A DNA stretch of 64,000 nt from Teichococcus aerophilus. GTDB lineage: Bacteria > Pseudomonadota > Alphaproteobacteria > Acetobacterales > Acetobacteraceae. Below are positions 51,603 through 60,111 of the stretch, piece after piece. Under the pieces are notes generated by a model, which saw nothing but the letters and a program-made list of their open reading frames with translations, was not told the origin of the DNA and did no database searches. Position 1 is the stretch's first letter, and every line of letters begins with the position of its first letter. Location of the stretch: contig NZ_JACTVA010000008.1 of assembly GCF_014490485.1 (NCBI RefSeq), forward strand, positions 62,001 through 126,000, read 5' to 3'. The position numbers and the translations under genes were made by a program.

Positions 51603-51811
51603 GCGGCAGCATAACCTTGAGCGCCGGGCCTTGCCCATCGGGCCCCACGACAATGAGGGTTGCGTGATTTTACCGCCGGCCATGGCAGACTCGGTGGCTT
51701 GCCTCTTGCGGCGGCATTTCGCGCTGCGATATCCATATGTTGGTGGTGGACCTCTCCGCTTCCCCAATCAGAGGTGTCCCGCACCGCTCCAACCAGGAAG
51801 GAGGTGCCACG

Positions 51812-52315
51812 ATGTCCGGACTGCAGACCGTAGACCGAGACCGTTCCGTCAACCCGCTTGACGTCCTGGAACAGATCGTCACAGCGAATGAGTGGAATTT
51901 CGATCGCCGCTCGGATGGCGAGATGGCGGCCGAGGCACCCGGCAAGTGGTGCAATTACGGCATGTTCTTCTGCTGGTCGCAGGATATCAGCGCCATGCAC
52001 TTCACCTGCGCCTTCGACCTGAAAGTACCGGCCACCCACCGCCAGAAGCTTTACGAGCTGCTGGCCCTGGCCAACGAGAAGCTGTGGATCGGCCATTTCG
52101 GCATCGATAGCGAGGATGGCGGGCCGGTGTTCCGTCACGCCGTGCTGCTGCGCGGCGCCCGCGGTGCCAGCGCCGAAAGCCTGGAGGACATGATGGACAT
52201 CGCCATCACCGAGTGCGAGCGCTTCTACCCCGCCTTCCAGTTCGTCCTGTGGGGCGGCAAGTCGCCCGAGGAAGCGCTGCAGGCCGCCATGCTGGATTGC
52301 GTGGGCGAGGCATGA
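51812..52315 (+). CDS. YbjN domain-containing protein
   Basis: 167 aa. NPLDVLEQIVTANEWNFDRRSDGEMAAEAPGKWCNYGMFFCW and FPTLVQ-free acidic/aromatic layout fit YbjN (type III chaperone-like fold, sensory regulator family). A perfect AAGGAGG lies before ATG 51812. It overlaps proC by ATGA; this YbjN-proC pairing is common in alphaproteobacteria, but the YbjN role remains unclear. Confidence 0.87.
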   Translation: MSGLQTVDRDRSVNPLDVLEQIVTANEWNFDRRSDGEMAAEAPGKWCNYGMFFCWSQDISAMHFTCAFDLKVPATHRQKLYELLALANEKLWIGHFGIDSEDGGPVFRHAVLLRGARGASAESLEDMMDIAITECERFYPAFQFVLWGGKSPEEALQAAMLDCVGEA

Positions 52316-53127
52316 GCCACGCCGCTTTGCCGTCCCTGCTGCTGATCGGTTGCGGCAAGATGGGCGGCGCCATGCTGGAAGGCTGGCTGGAACAGGGCGT
52401 GGAGCAGGTGGTGGTGGTGGAGCCCTATGCGGGGGCCACCGCCGCCTTCGCCGGCCGCGTCACCACCGTTGATAGCGTGGAGAAGGTGCCGGCGGGGTTC
52501 AGCCCCGCCGCCATCATCCTGGCCACCAAGCCGCAACAGGCCGAAGCCGCCCTGCCCGGCTGCGCGCGCTTCGCGCAGGCCGGCGCGCTGTTCATCTCCG
52601 TCATGGCGGGCAAGACCGTCGCCGGCATGACCGGGATGTTGGGTGGGGATGCGCGGGTGGTGCGGGCCATGCCCAATACCCCCGCCGCCGTCCGCCAGGG
52701 CTTTACCTGCTGCTTCGCCGGTGAAGGCGTCACTACCGTGCAGAAGGCCCTGGCCGATGCGCTGCTCTCCGCCGTGGGCGAGGTCGCCTGGGTGGAGGAT
52801 GAAGGGTTGATCGACCCGGTCACCGCCGTCTCCGGCGGCGGCCCCGCCTATGTCTTCCTGCTGGCCGAGGTGCTGGAACAGGCGGCGATCAGCCAGGGCC
52901 TGCCGAAGGACCTGGCGCGGCGGATGGCGCGGCGCACCGTCGCCGGCTCCGGCGCCCTGCTGGCGGCCAGCGAGCTGGATGCCGCCCAGCTCCGCATCAA
53001 CGTCACAAGCCCCAAGGGCACCACCGAGCGCGCCCTCAACGTGCTGATGGCCCCCGATGCCTGGCCGAAGCTGATGGAAGAAGCCATCGCGGCCGCGACC
53101 GCACGGTCGCGCGAATTGGCGGGCTGA
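52312..53127 (+). CDS. proC: Pyrroline-5-carboxylate reductase
   Basis: 271 aa. N-terminal Rossmann domain with LLIGCGKMGGAMLEGWL, then VRAMPNTPAAVRQGFTCC and the C-terminal all-alpha domain carrying VSGGGPAYVFLLAE and RINVTSPKGTTERAL. Performs the last step of proline synthesis with NAD(P)H. Coupled to ybjN by ATGA. Confidence 0.94.
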   Translation: MSHAALPSLLLIGCGKMGGAMLEGWLEQGVEQVVVVEPYAGATAAFAGRVTTVDSVEKVPAGFSPAAIILATKPQQAEAALPGCARFAQAGALFISVMAGKTVAGMTGMLGGDARVVRAMPNTPAAVRQGFTCCFAGEGVTTVQKALADALLSAVGEVAWVEDEGLIDPVTAVSGGGPAYVFLLAEVLEQAAISQGLPKDLARRMARRTVAGSGALLAASELDAAQLRINVTSPKGTTERALNVLMAPDAWPKLMEEAIAAATARSRELAG

Positions 53128-53187
53128 TCGGCGCTTCCGGCGCGGTTGCCTCTGGTCAAACCGCCCGGAAGCACCAAACTGCGCTGC

Positions 53188-53793
53188 ATGAGCGACAGCA
53201 CGACCTCCCCCGATACCGCCCTGTTCGACGCCTTCTGGAAGCTGGTGGCCGAGCAGGGCTGGCACCGCCTGACCCTGAACGCCGTGGCGGCCGAAGCCGG
53301 CATGAGCCTGGCCGAGCTGCGGGAGAAGGTGCCGCACAAGGGCGCCCTGCCCTGCCTGTTCGCCCGCTCCGTCGACCAGGCCGTACTGAGCGGCACCCCG
53401 GCCACCAGCACCGGCACGGCGCGGGATCGGTTGTTCGATGTGCTGATGCAGCGCATCGACGTGCTGCAGCCGCACCGGGACGGGCTGATCCGCATGGGCA
53501 AGGAGATGCGGACCGACCCGCTGCTGGCGCTGATGCTGGCGCCGCAAATGGCGGCCTCGATGTCCTGGATGCTGGAGGCGGCGCGGATCGACACCAGCGG
53601 CATCACCGGCGCGCTGCGGGTGAAGGGGCTCTGCGCCGTCTGGATCGCCACGCTGCGGGCGTGGGAGCAGGACGAGGGCGCCGATCTCGGCCAGACCATG
53701 GCCGGGCTGGACAAGGCGCTGGACCGGGCGGAACAGGTGGGCCGCACCCTGCGCCTGACGACGGACGAGGACACCGCTCCCGCCACGCCGTGA
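53188..53793 (+). CDS. TetR/COQ9-like protein
   Basis: 201 aa. The N-terminus has a TetR-like HTH (FDAFWKLVAEQGWHRLTLNAVAAEAGMSLAELREKV), while the C-terminal VKGLCAVWIATLRAWEQDEGADLGQTMAGLDKALDRAEQ resembles the lipid-binding COQ9 family, which shares the TetR fold. Both names are used for such proteins; a ubiquinone-related role would be COQ9-like, DNA binding would be TetR-like, and the sequence does not settle it. ATG 53188. Confidence 0.82.
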   Translation: MSDSTTSPDTALFDAFWKLVAEQGWHRLTLNAVAAEAGMSLAELREKVPHKGALPCLFARSVDQAVLSGTPATSTGTARDRLFDVLMQRIDVLQPHRDGLIRMGKEMRTDPLLALMLAPQMAASMSWMLEAARIDTSGITGALRVKGLCAVWIATLRAWEQDEGADLGQTMAGLDKALDRAEQVGRTLRLTTDEDTAPATP

Positions 53794-53799
53794 GGCCAG

Positions 53800-53900
53800 G
53801 GCGTGGTGGCCTGGGGTGGAATCGCCGGGAGACGTGAATCCTGCGATGAAACAAAAGCATGGAGGGTGCGCGGCGAAGCTGCGGGACCAGAGCACGCTCC
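53800..53900 (+). repeat. Dispersed intergenic repeat, copy 4, with closing hairpin
   Basis: GGGCGTGGTGGCC, GGTGGAATCGCCG, GACGTGAATCCTGCGATGAA, ACAAAAGCAT, then GGAGGGTGC (53861-53869) pairing with GCACGCTCC (53892-53900). Confidence 0.65.
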
Positions 53901-53983
53901 AGGCGCCGCATCATGAGAATGTCTTCCGCTCCCCCGGCGAAGAGGTCTAGGCTGGCCTGATAAGCCAGATAAGGGAAACGCCG

Positions 53984-54463
53984 TTGTCCGATACATCCAG
54001 TCCAGGCGCGGGCGGCTCAGGCTCGGGCGGCCGCTCGCCGGGGAACGACATCATGCGCCTCCTCTCCGACTTCCGCCTGCCGGCCATGCCGGACGTGGAG
54101 AGCCTCGCCGCTGCACAGCGCCGGAATTTCGAAGCGCTCTCCGCCGCCAACCGCGTGGCGCTGGAAGGCGCGCAGGCGGTGGCCAAGCGGCACATGGAAA
54201 TCCTGCAGCAATCAATGGCCGAGCTGACGGAAGCGGTGCGCGCCGCCTCCTCCACCACCGGCTCGCCGCAGGATAAGGCGACCAGCCAGGCAGAGCTGGT
54301 GAAGGCCACCTATGGCCGCGCCGTGGCGAACATGCAGGAGATCTCGGACCTCATCCAGAAATCGAACGGGGAGGCTGTCTCCCTGCTCAACCGCCGCTTT
54401 GCCGAAGCGATGGACGAGGTGAAGACGCTGATGGCCAAGGCCAGCACCCCGCCCAAGGCGTAG
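53984..54463 (+). CDS. Phasin family protein
   Basis: 159 aa from a TTG start with AAGGGAAA well placed upstream; an internal ATG (54053) is possible. A Gly/Ser-rich N-terminus is followed by the amphipathic phasin helix region (NFEALSAANRVALEGAQAVAKRHMEILQQSMAELTEAV) and an Ala-rich helical tail. Phasins coat polyhydroxyalkanoate granules or act as coiled-coil stress proteins. No PHA synthase is nearby. Confidence 0.82.
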   Translation: MSDTSSPGAGGSGSGGRSPGNDIMRLLSDFRLPAMPDVESLAAAQRRNFEALSAANRVALEGAQAVAKRHMEILQQSMAELTEAVRAASSTTGSPQDKATSQAELVKATYGRAVANMQEISDLIQKSNGEAVSLLNRRFAEAMDEVKTLMAKASTPPKA

Positions 54464-54505
54464 CGCCGCCCGGCAGGCCAGCCCACGCGCGGGCTGGCCG
54501 CCTGC

Positions 54506-55855
54506 TCAGGCCGGTAGCCGGACCCGGGCGCGCAACCCGCCCAACGGGCTGCTCGCCAGGGTGATATCCCCGCCATGCGCGCGCGCGATATCCCGCGCGA
54601 TGGCCAGCCCCAGCCCCGTTCCGCCATCCGAGAAGCTGGCGAAGGGCTTGAAGGCATCCTCCCGTACATCCTCCGGAATGCCCGGGCCATCGTCGTCGAC
54701 GGTGATCTGCACCCATTGCGTGCCGGCGCGGGCACCGTCCGCCCGTGGCACTTCCTCCAGCGCCACGACGATACGGGCAGCGTGGCGGCGGGCATTGTCC
54801 AGCAGGTTGCCCAGGCAGCGCCGCAGCGCATCCACCCGCAGCGGCAGCACCAGGGAATCCGGTGCCTCCACCTCCAGCGTCGCGCCGTCCTTCGGTGCGC
54901 GGGCGGCGAGGTCCCGCACCAGGTCGGCCAGGTCGGCGGGCTGGGACTGCTCGGTACCCTCCCCGCGCGCGAAAGCCAGATAGGTGGCGATCAGCCGCTC
55001 CATCTCGGCCACGTCCTCGATCATGGCAGAGGCGTCGTCCTCCGTCCCCGCCGGCAGCATGGCGATGCCCAGGCGCAGGCGCGTCAGCGGCGTCCGCAGG
55101 TCGTGGCTGATGCCGGCCAGCATCTCCGTCCGCTGGTTGATGAAGCGGCGGATGCGGCCCTGCATCTGGTTGAAGGCCGCCGCTGCCTGCCGCACCTCGG
55201 CCGCGCCTTCCGGCTTGATGGCGCCGTGCTGCCGGCCGATGCCGAAGGCCTCCGCCGCGCTGGCCAGACGGCGGATGGAGCGCACCTGGTTCTTCATGAA
55301 CAGCGCCGCCACCAGGAACAGCAGCAGCGAGGTGCCGACCATCCAGATAACGAACAGGTACAGCGTGCCGAAGAACAGCCGCTTCCGGGGCGCCTCCACA
55401 TGCAGCACGCCATCCGGCAACTGCACGCGGATGATGACGCTGCGCGGATCGGTCTGCCAGTCGGTGTCGAAGGGTAGTCGCATGCGCTCGCCCAGAGCCT
55501 GCACCAGGTCACCCTCCAGCGGCAGGATGGGCAGCCAGCCCTGGCGGAAGCCGCCGGCGGACATGGTGGCCCCACGCTCGAACGCCAGGGAGAGGTCGAA
55601 GCGCCAGGCGGCCTCGTGGAAGATCCAGCCACGGTCCTCCTCACTGGGGAAGCGCATCATCAGTTCGGTGACCATGCCGACATCGCCGGCGACGCCGCCC
55701 GCCAGCCGGCGGGAGATGACGTCCAGATGCCCGCCATAGAACAGCTGCAAGGCGACGCCCTGCAGAATCAGCAGCGGCAGCAGGATGATCAGCAGGGTGC
55801 GGCCAAGCAGCCCGCGCGGCAGCAGGCCACGGATCAGGCGGGCGATGCGCTTCAT
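54506..55855 (-). CDS. Two-component sensor histidine kinase (EnvZ-like)
   Basis: 449 aa. Layout: an N-terminal TM helix (about 18-40), a periplasmic domain (about 41-165), a second TM, HAMP (RSIRRLASAAEAFGIG), the dimerisation/phosphoacceptor H-box ISHDLRTPLTRLRLGI, N-box LLDNARRHA, G1 DDDGPGIP and G2 GTGLGLAIARDI. Partner of the OmpR-type regulator 8 bp upstream. The set resembles the petP/petR region of Rhodobacter, with a kinase added. Signal unknown. Confidence 0.88.
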   Translation of the reverse strand: MKRIARLIRGLLPRGLLGRTLLIILLPLLILQGVALQLFYGGHLDVISRRLAGGVAGDVGMVTELMMRFPSEEDRGWIFHEAAWRFDLSLAFERGATMSAGGFRQGWLPILPLEGDLVQALGERMRLPFDTDWQTDPRSVIIRVQLPDGVLHVEAPRKRLFFGTLYLFVIWMVGTSLLLFLVAALFMKNQVRSIRRLASAAEAFGIGRQHGAIKPEGAAEVRQAAAAFNQMQGRIRRFINQRTEMLAGISHDLRTPLTRLRLGIAMLPAGTEDDASAMIEDVAEMERLIATYLAFARGEGTEQSQPADLADLVRDLAARAPKDGATLEVEAPDSLVLPLRVDALRRCLGNLLDNARRHAARIVVALEEVPRADGARAGTQWVQITVDDDGPGIPEDVREDAFKPFASFSDGGTGLGLAIARDIARAHGGDITLASSPLGGLRARVRLPA

Positions 55856-55863
55856 CGGCCGGC

Positions 55864-56571
55864 TCAGGCGCCGGGCCGCAGCACGTAGCCGCGGTGGCGG
55901 ATGGTCTGCAGGAAGCGCGGCTCGCGCGGGTCGGGCTCGATCTTGCGGCGCAGGCGCGTGACCTGCACGTCGATCGCGCGCTCCCCCGCCTCCGGCGTGC
56001 CAAGGGCGGCGGCGATCTCTTCCCGCGTCAGCACGTCCCCGGCGCGGCGGGCCAGGGCGGAGAGCAGCGCGGCCTCCCCCCCGGTCAGGCGCTGGGTGCC
56101 GTCCTGGCCGCGCAGCTCGCCCCGTTCCGGGTCGAACCAATGGGGGCCGAGCTGCACTGGCGCCATCGGCAGGCCGGAGGGTGCGGCCGGCGCGGCGCGC
56201 TTGAGGATGGTGCGGATGCGCAGCGCCAGCTCACGCGGGTCGAAAGGCTTGGCCAGGTAGTCGTCGGCACCGCGCTCGAACCCCGCGATACGGTCATCTG
56301 GGGCGCCGGCGGCGGTCAGCATCAGGATCGGCACCTCATGGCCGTCGCGCCGCAGGCTCTCGGTCAGGTCCAGGCCCGATTCGCCCGGCATCATCACGTC
56401 CAGCACCAGCAGGTCGAAGGACATGCTGGCCAGGGCCTGCCGCGCCGCCGTCGCATCCGCCGCAGCGCTGACGCGGAAGCCCTGCTCGGAGAGGAAGCGC
56501 TGCAGCAGGTTGCGCAGCCGGGCATCGTCATCCACCACCAGCAGGTGGGCCGGCGGCATCGCGGTTTCCAT
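55864..56571 (-). CDS. OmpR family response regulator (PetR-like)
   Basis: 235 aa. Receiver with the acidic pair in VVDDDARLRNL, the phosphoacceptor Asp in LLVLDVMMPGESG, Thr in MLTAAG and Lys in YLAKPFDPRE. The winged-helix output domain reads LTGGEAALLSALARRAGDVLTREEIAAAL and ends RGYVLRPGA. Its ATG overlaps the MarR stop (TGATG). Likely regulates metabolic or respiratory genes, as PetR does, but the target here is not shown. Confidence 0.9.
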   Translation of the reverse strand: METAMPPAHLLVVDDDARLRNLLQRFLSEQGFRVSAAADATAARQALASMSFDLLVLDVMMPGESGLDLTESLRRDGHEVPILMLTAAGAPDDRIAGFERGADDYLAKPFDPRELALRIRTILKRAAPAAPSGLPMAPVQLGPHWFDPERGELRGQDGTQRLTGGEAALLSALARRAGDVLTREEIAAALGTPEAGERAIDVQVTRLRRKIEPDPREPRFLQTIRHRGYVLRPGA

Positions 56572-57131
56572 CAGGCGACACTCCTCGAAGGGCCGATCGG
56601 CAGGCCGGTGCCCTGGGCCGGTTCGGCACGGTCCAGTTGCGCACGGGCCTCGGCCCCCATCAGTCCGCGCATGACGCGGCGGAAGCCCTCCACCGCCACC
56701 GGCCCGGCCTCGCGGTAGGCCCGCATTACCCATTCGCGCTGCCGCTCGAACAATTTCCGCTCCAGCTCCTGGCCCTTGGGCGTCAGGGAGAGCAGCCGCT
56801 GGCGACGGTCGTTGCGGCCATGCGCCTGCACCACGTAGCCATCCTCGATCAACGGCGTCAGCACGCGGCCGAGGGACTGCTTGGTGATGCCGAGGATGGA
56901 CAGCAGCTCCCCCACCGTGATGCCGGGGCGGCGGCCGACGAAATGCAGCACGCGGTGATGCGCGCGGCCCATGTTGATCTCGGCGAGCAGGGCATCGGGG
57001 CCGGCCGTGAAGTCCCGATAGCCGAAGAAGAGCAGGTCCTGGGCCAGCCGCAATTCCTCCTCCCTCAGGAAGAGGAGTTGGCGGCCGGCCCCCATGGGCT
57101 TGCTGTCAGGCGTATCGGACATGGATGGCAT
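56571..57131 (-). CDS. MarR family regulator (PetP-like)
   Basis: 186 aa. The winged HTH includes EINMGRAHHRVLHFVGRRPGITVGELLSILGITKQSLGRVL and the beta wing GRNDRRQRLLSLTPKGQELE. First gene of the MarR-OmpR-kinase operon. Start uncertain: ATG 57131 (chosen), ATG 57122 or GTG 57161. Divergent from ilvE, and the AT-rich 105-bp gap holds a TTGACA-type promoter. Confidence 0.85.
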   Translation of the reverse strand: MPSMSDTPDSKPMGAGRQLLFLREEELRLAQDLLFFGYRDFTAGPDALLAEINMGRAHHRVLHFVGRRPGITVGELLSILGITKQSLGRVLTPLIEDGYVVQAHGRNDRRQRLLSLTPKGQELERKLFERQREWVMRAYREAGPVAVEGFRRVMRGLMGAEARAQLDRAEPAQGTGLPIGPSRSVA

Positions 57132-57154
57132 GCTCGGTTTTTGGGTCAGTCTTG

Positions 57155-57183
57155 TTGACACATTAAACGATAAATTTTACGGT
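57155..57183 (+). promoter_or_regulatory. Putative sigma70 promoter of ilvE
   Basis: TTGACA (57155-57160) with a 17-bp spacer to TACGGT (57178-57183), about 55 bp before the ilvE start. The spacer is AT-rich, uncommon in this genome. Confidence 0.45.
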
Positions 57184-57236
57184 CTGGCTTCTAAACGCAA
57201 TTATGTTGCGCAAGAAAGCCCCGAAGGATAACGCAC

Positions 57237-58133
57237 ATGGCCCTGGTTCCTTTCGACGACCGCGACGGCTGGATCTGGCTCGATGGTGAGATGGTTCCGT
57301 GGCGCGACGCGAAGCTTCATGTCCTGACCCATGGGCTGCATTATGGCAGCGGAGTGTTCGAGGGCGAACGGGCCTATGGCGGAAACATCTTCAAGCTGCA
57401 TGAGCATACCGGCCGCCTGATCGCCTCCGGCCAGATCCTGGGCTTCAACATCCCATGGACCGCGGAAGAGATCGATGCCGCATGCATCGATGTGCTGGCC
57501 CGCAACAACCTGACCGACGCCTATCTGCGCCCCATCGCCTGGCGGGGGACGGAGATGCTGGCGGTCTCCGCCCAGCAGACGAAGATCCATCTGGCCATCG
57601 CCGCCTGGGCCTGGCCCAATCTGTTCGGCAACAACCGCATGAAGGGCGTGCGGCTGGGCATGGCGCAATGGCGGCGGCCGGCGCCGGATACCGCGCCGAC
57701 GGCCAGCAAGGCCTCCGGCCTGTACATGATCGGCACCCTGTCCAAGCACGCGGCGGAGGCCGAGGGCTACGACGACGCGCTGATGCTGGATTACAAGGGC
57801 GACGTGGCCGAGGCCACCGGGGCCAACGCTTTCTTCGTCTTCGATGGCGAAGTGCATACGCCGACCCCCACCTGCTTCCTGGATGGTATCACCCGCCGCA
57901 CGGTGATGAAGCTGGCCATCAACCGCCAGATGAAAGTGGTGGAGCGGACCATCCGGCTGGAGGAGCTGAAGGACGCGACCGAAGTGTTCCTGGCCGGCAC
58001 CGCCGCCGAAGTGACACCGGTCCGCTGCATCGGCGCGCAGACCTACACGCCCGGCCACATCACCCAGACCCTGCTGGACGACTACGAAGCCCTGGTGCGC
58101 AAGACGCCCGAGGAAGTCAGCCGGATCGCCTGA
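57237..58133 (+). CDS. ilvE: Branched-chain amino acid aminotransferase
   Basis: 298 aa, fold-type IV PLP enzyme. HGLHYGSGVFEGERAY opens it; the PLP Lys is in the PTASKASGLYMIGTLSKH segment; GYDDALMLDYKGDVAEATGANAFFV and the C-terminal EVFLAGTAAEVTPV are family blocks. Transaminates Leu, Ile and Val. AAGGA upstream. A terminator follows. Confidence 0.93.
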   Translation: MALVPFDDRDGWIWLDGEMVPWRDAKLHVLTHGLHYGSGVFEGERAYGGNIFKLHEHTGRLIASGQILGFNIPWTAEEIDAACIDVLARNNLTDAYLRPIAWRGTEMLAVSAQQTKIHLAIAAWAWPNLFGNNRMKGVRLGMAQWRRPAPDTAPTASKASGLYMIGTLSKHAAEAEGYDDALMLDYKGDVAEATGANAFFVFDGEVHTPTPTCFLDGITRRTVMKLAINRQMKVVERTIRLEELKDATEVFLAGTAAEVTPVRCIGAQTYTPGHITQTLLDDYEALVRKTPEEVSRIA

Positions 58134-58182
58134 GGCCAACCCACGACGGCTGCATCACGCTGGCCGCCGGGGCCGAGACGCA

Positions 58183-58210
58183 AAAAGGGACCCTGAGGAG
58201 GGTCCCTTTT
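58183..58210 (+). terminator. Intrinsic terminator of ilvE
   Basis: AAAAGGGACCC (58183-58193) pairs with GGGTCCCTTTT (58200-58210), a compact hairpin with built-in A/T flanks, likely bidirectional before the KGG gene. Confidence 0.8.
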
Positions 58211-58259
58211 CATCAGTCACGCGCCCACCACGCGGAGCGCGGCGGGTTAGGCCAGATGG

Positions 58260-58472
58260 CTAGCGCTGGCCGCCCTTCTTCCCGGCCTCGGACGCCTTCT
58301 GGCGGTCCTGCGCGAAGTTGCCCGGGTTGCCCTTGCCGGAATCCTGGCTGTGCTGGGCGCCACCCTGGCCGCCATGGCTATGCTGGCCGCCTTTCTTGCC
58401 CGCTTCGGACGCCAGCTCGCGGTCCTGCGCGAAGCCCTGCTTGCCGCTGCCCTGCTGCTTGTTCTGGGTCAT
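58260..58472 (-). CDS. KGG-repeat stress-induced protein (GsiB/YciG-like)
   Basis: 70 aa, extremely hydrophilic. Two copies of the KGG motif, FAQDRELASEAGKKGGQ (about 14-30) and FAQDRQKASEAGKKGGQ (about 53-69), separated by a His/Gln/Gly-rich linker. Such proteins resemble plant LEA group 1 and general-stress proteins that protect against desiccation. AGGAGGAA lies upstream of ATG 58472. Confidence 0.87.
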   Translation of the reverse strand: MTQNKQQGSGKQGFAQDRELASEAGKKGGQHSHGGQGGAQHSQDSGKGNPGNFAQDRQKASEAGKKGGQR

Positions 58473-58618
58473 CTCTCTGTTCCTCCTGTTGTTGCTTCAG
58501 GCACGTTCCAGGGTGAACCTCCGGCACTGACCCAGGTTCCGGCAGCCCACCTTCCCCCATCCCGCCCCACAGGCCACAATGGCGGCGAACCGGCGCCAAA
58601 GCAGGAGAAACGGCTGGC

Positions 58619-59905
58619 ATGACCTGGGATGACACGACCGCGCGAGCGACCCTGCGGCGGCTGTTCGACATCGCCATCCGCGCAGCGGACCCCCGCGCCA
58701 TCCTGGCGGCGCACCTGCCGGAACGGCCGAAGGGGCGCGTCATCGTCATCGGCGCCGGCAAGTCGGCCTCGGTGATGGCGGCGGCGGTGGAGGAGGCCTG
58801 GCCGGATGCGGATCTCTCCGGCCTCGTCGTCACCCGCTACGGCCATGCGGTGCCGACCCGGCGCATCGAGACGGTCGAGGCTTCGCACCCCGTGCCGGAC
58901 GCGGCTGGCGAGGCGGCGGCGCGGCGCATCCTGGCCCTGATGCAGGGGCTGACGGCGGATGACCTGGTGCTGGCGCTGATCTCCGGCGGCGGCTCCGCCC
59001 TGCTGGCGCTGCCGGATGGCGGGCTGACCCTGACGGACAAGCAGGCGGTCAACCGCGCCCTGCTGGCCAGCGGCGCCACCATCCAGGAAATGAACTGCGT
59101 CCGCCGCCACCTCTCCGCCATCAAGGGCGGCCGGCTGGCAGCGGCGGCGCACCCCGCGCGGGTGGTGACGCTCGCTATCTCCGACGTGCCGGGGGACGAG
59201 CCCAGCGTCATCGCTTCCGGCCCCACCGTGCCGGACCCCACCACCTTCGCAGAAGCCCAGGCCATCCTGGCGCGCTACGAAGCCGAGGTCCCGGCGGCCG
59301 TCGCCGCGCATCTGGCGGACGCGGTGGAGGAGACCCCCAAGCCGGGCGACCCGCGTTTGGCCCGGGCCGAATTCCGCATGATCGCCACGCCGCAGATGGC
59401 GCTGGAGGCTGTGGCGGCCGAGGCGAAGGCCATGGGCCTGCCAGCCCTGCTGCTGGGCGACGCGCTGGAAGGCGAGGCCGCCGTGCTCGGCACCGTGCTG
59501 GCCGGCATCGCCCGCAGCGTGCGCAGCCATGGTCACCCGCTGCCGGCGCCCTGCTTGTTGCTCTCGGGCGGCGAGACCACGGTGACGATCCGCCCCGGCA
59601 CCCCCAAGGGCGGGCGCGGCGGGCGCAATTCCGAGTGCCTGCTGGGCTTCGCCGTGGCTGCCGCCGGCGCGCCGGGCGTCTGGGCGCTGATGGGTGATAC
59701 CGATGGCATCGATGGATCGGAGGACAATGCTGGCGCCATTGTCACGCCGGACACCCTGGCGCGGGCCCGTGCGGCGGGTCTAGACCCTCGGCTGAGCTTG
59801 TCTTCACACGACAGTTACGGGTTGTTCGCTAGCTTAGGCGACACCATCGTCACAGGGCCGACGCTGACGAACGTCAACGACCTGCGTCTGGTGCTGATTG
59901 CCTAG
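58619..59905 (+). CDS. Glycerate 2-kinase (MOFRL/GckA-TtuD type)
   Basis: 428 aa. IVIGAGKSASVMAAAVEEAW, the HPVPD motif, LALISGGGSALLALP and the MOFRL C-terminal domain with LLSGGETTVTI, GGRGGRNSECLLGFA and ALMGDTDGIDGSEDNAGAI are diagnostic. Phosphorylates D-glycerate to 2-phosphoglycerate. It precedes pyruvate kinase by 206 bp, like ttuD/ttuE in tartrate-glycerate pathways. Confidence 0.92.
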   Translation: MTWDDTTARATLRRLFDIAIRAADPRAILAAHLPERPKGRVIVIGAGKSASVMAAAVEEAWPDADLSGLVVTRYGHAVPTRRIETVEASHPVPDAAGEAAARRILALMQGLTADDLVLALISGGGSALLALPDGGLTLTDKQAVNRALLASGATIQEMNCVRRHLSAIKGGRLAAAAHPARVVTLAISDVPGDEPSVIASGPTVPDPTTFAEAQAILARYEAEVPAAVAAHLADAVEETPKPGDPRLARAEFRMIATPQMALEAVAAEAKAMGLPALLLGDALEGEAAVLGTVLAGIARSVRSHGHPLPAPCLLLSGGETTVTIRPGTPKGGRGGRNSECLLGFAVAAAGAPGVWALMGDTDGIDGSEDNAGAIVTPDTLARARAAGLDPRLSLSSHDSYGLFASLGDTIVTGPTLTNVNDLRLVLIA

Positions 59906-60111
59906 GGTATATCCAAGTCAGGCGGAATCGCCTGCCCAGTGGAGATGCTCGCAAGAACAAGAAGCGGGAGTCTGGCGGGTGAGCCTCTGCGAACCTGACA
60001 GGCTCCAGACCTGACTTTGACCGCGTAAGCCACGTCCCCGGTTGAAACAACCTTCGACGATCGCGCCTCAACCCGGCAAAAACCGCCGGGGCCGCCGAAA
60101 AGGATAATGAC
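59906..60111 (+). promoter_or_regulatory. Structured leader between glycerate kinase and pyruvate kinase genes
   Basis: Three stem-loops: CAGGCG/CGCCTG around GAAT (59919-59934); a two-part stem GTCTG plus GAGCCT with AGGCTC plus CAGAC (59970-60010); and CCCGGC/GCCGGG (60072-60090) just before the AAAAGGA ribosome site. No T-runs. It may be a regulatory leader, a promoter with structured 5' end, or a processing region. Confidence 0.4.

Noticed and set aside
58318-58622. Two overlapping plus-strand frames across the KGG gene
   Set aside because: Shadows of the KGG-repeat gene and its upstream region; no ribosome sites of note.
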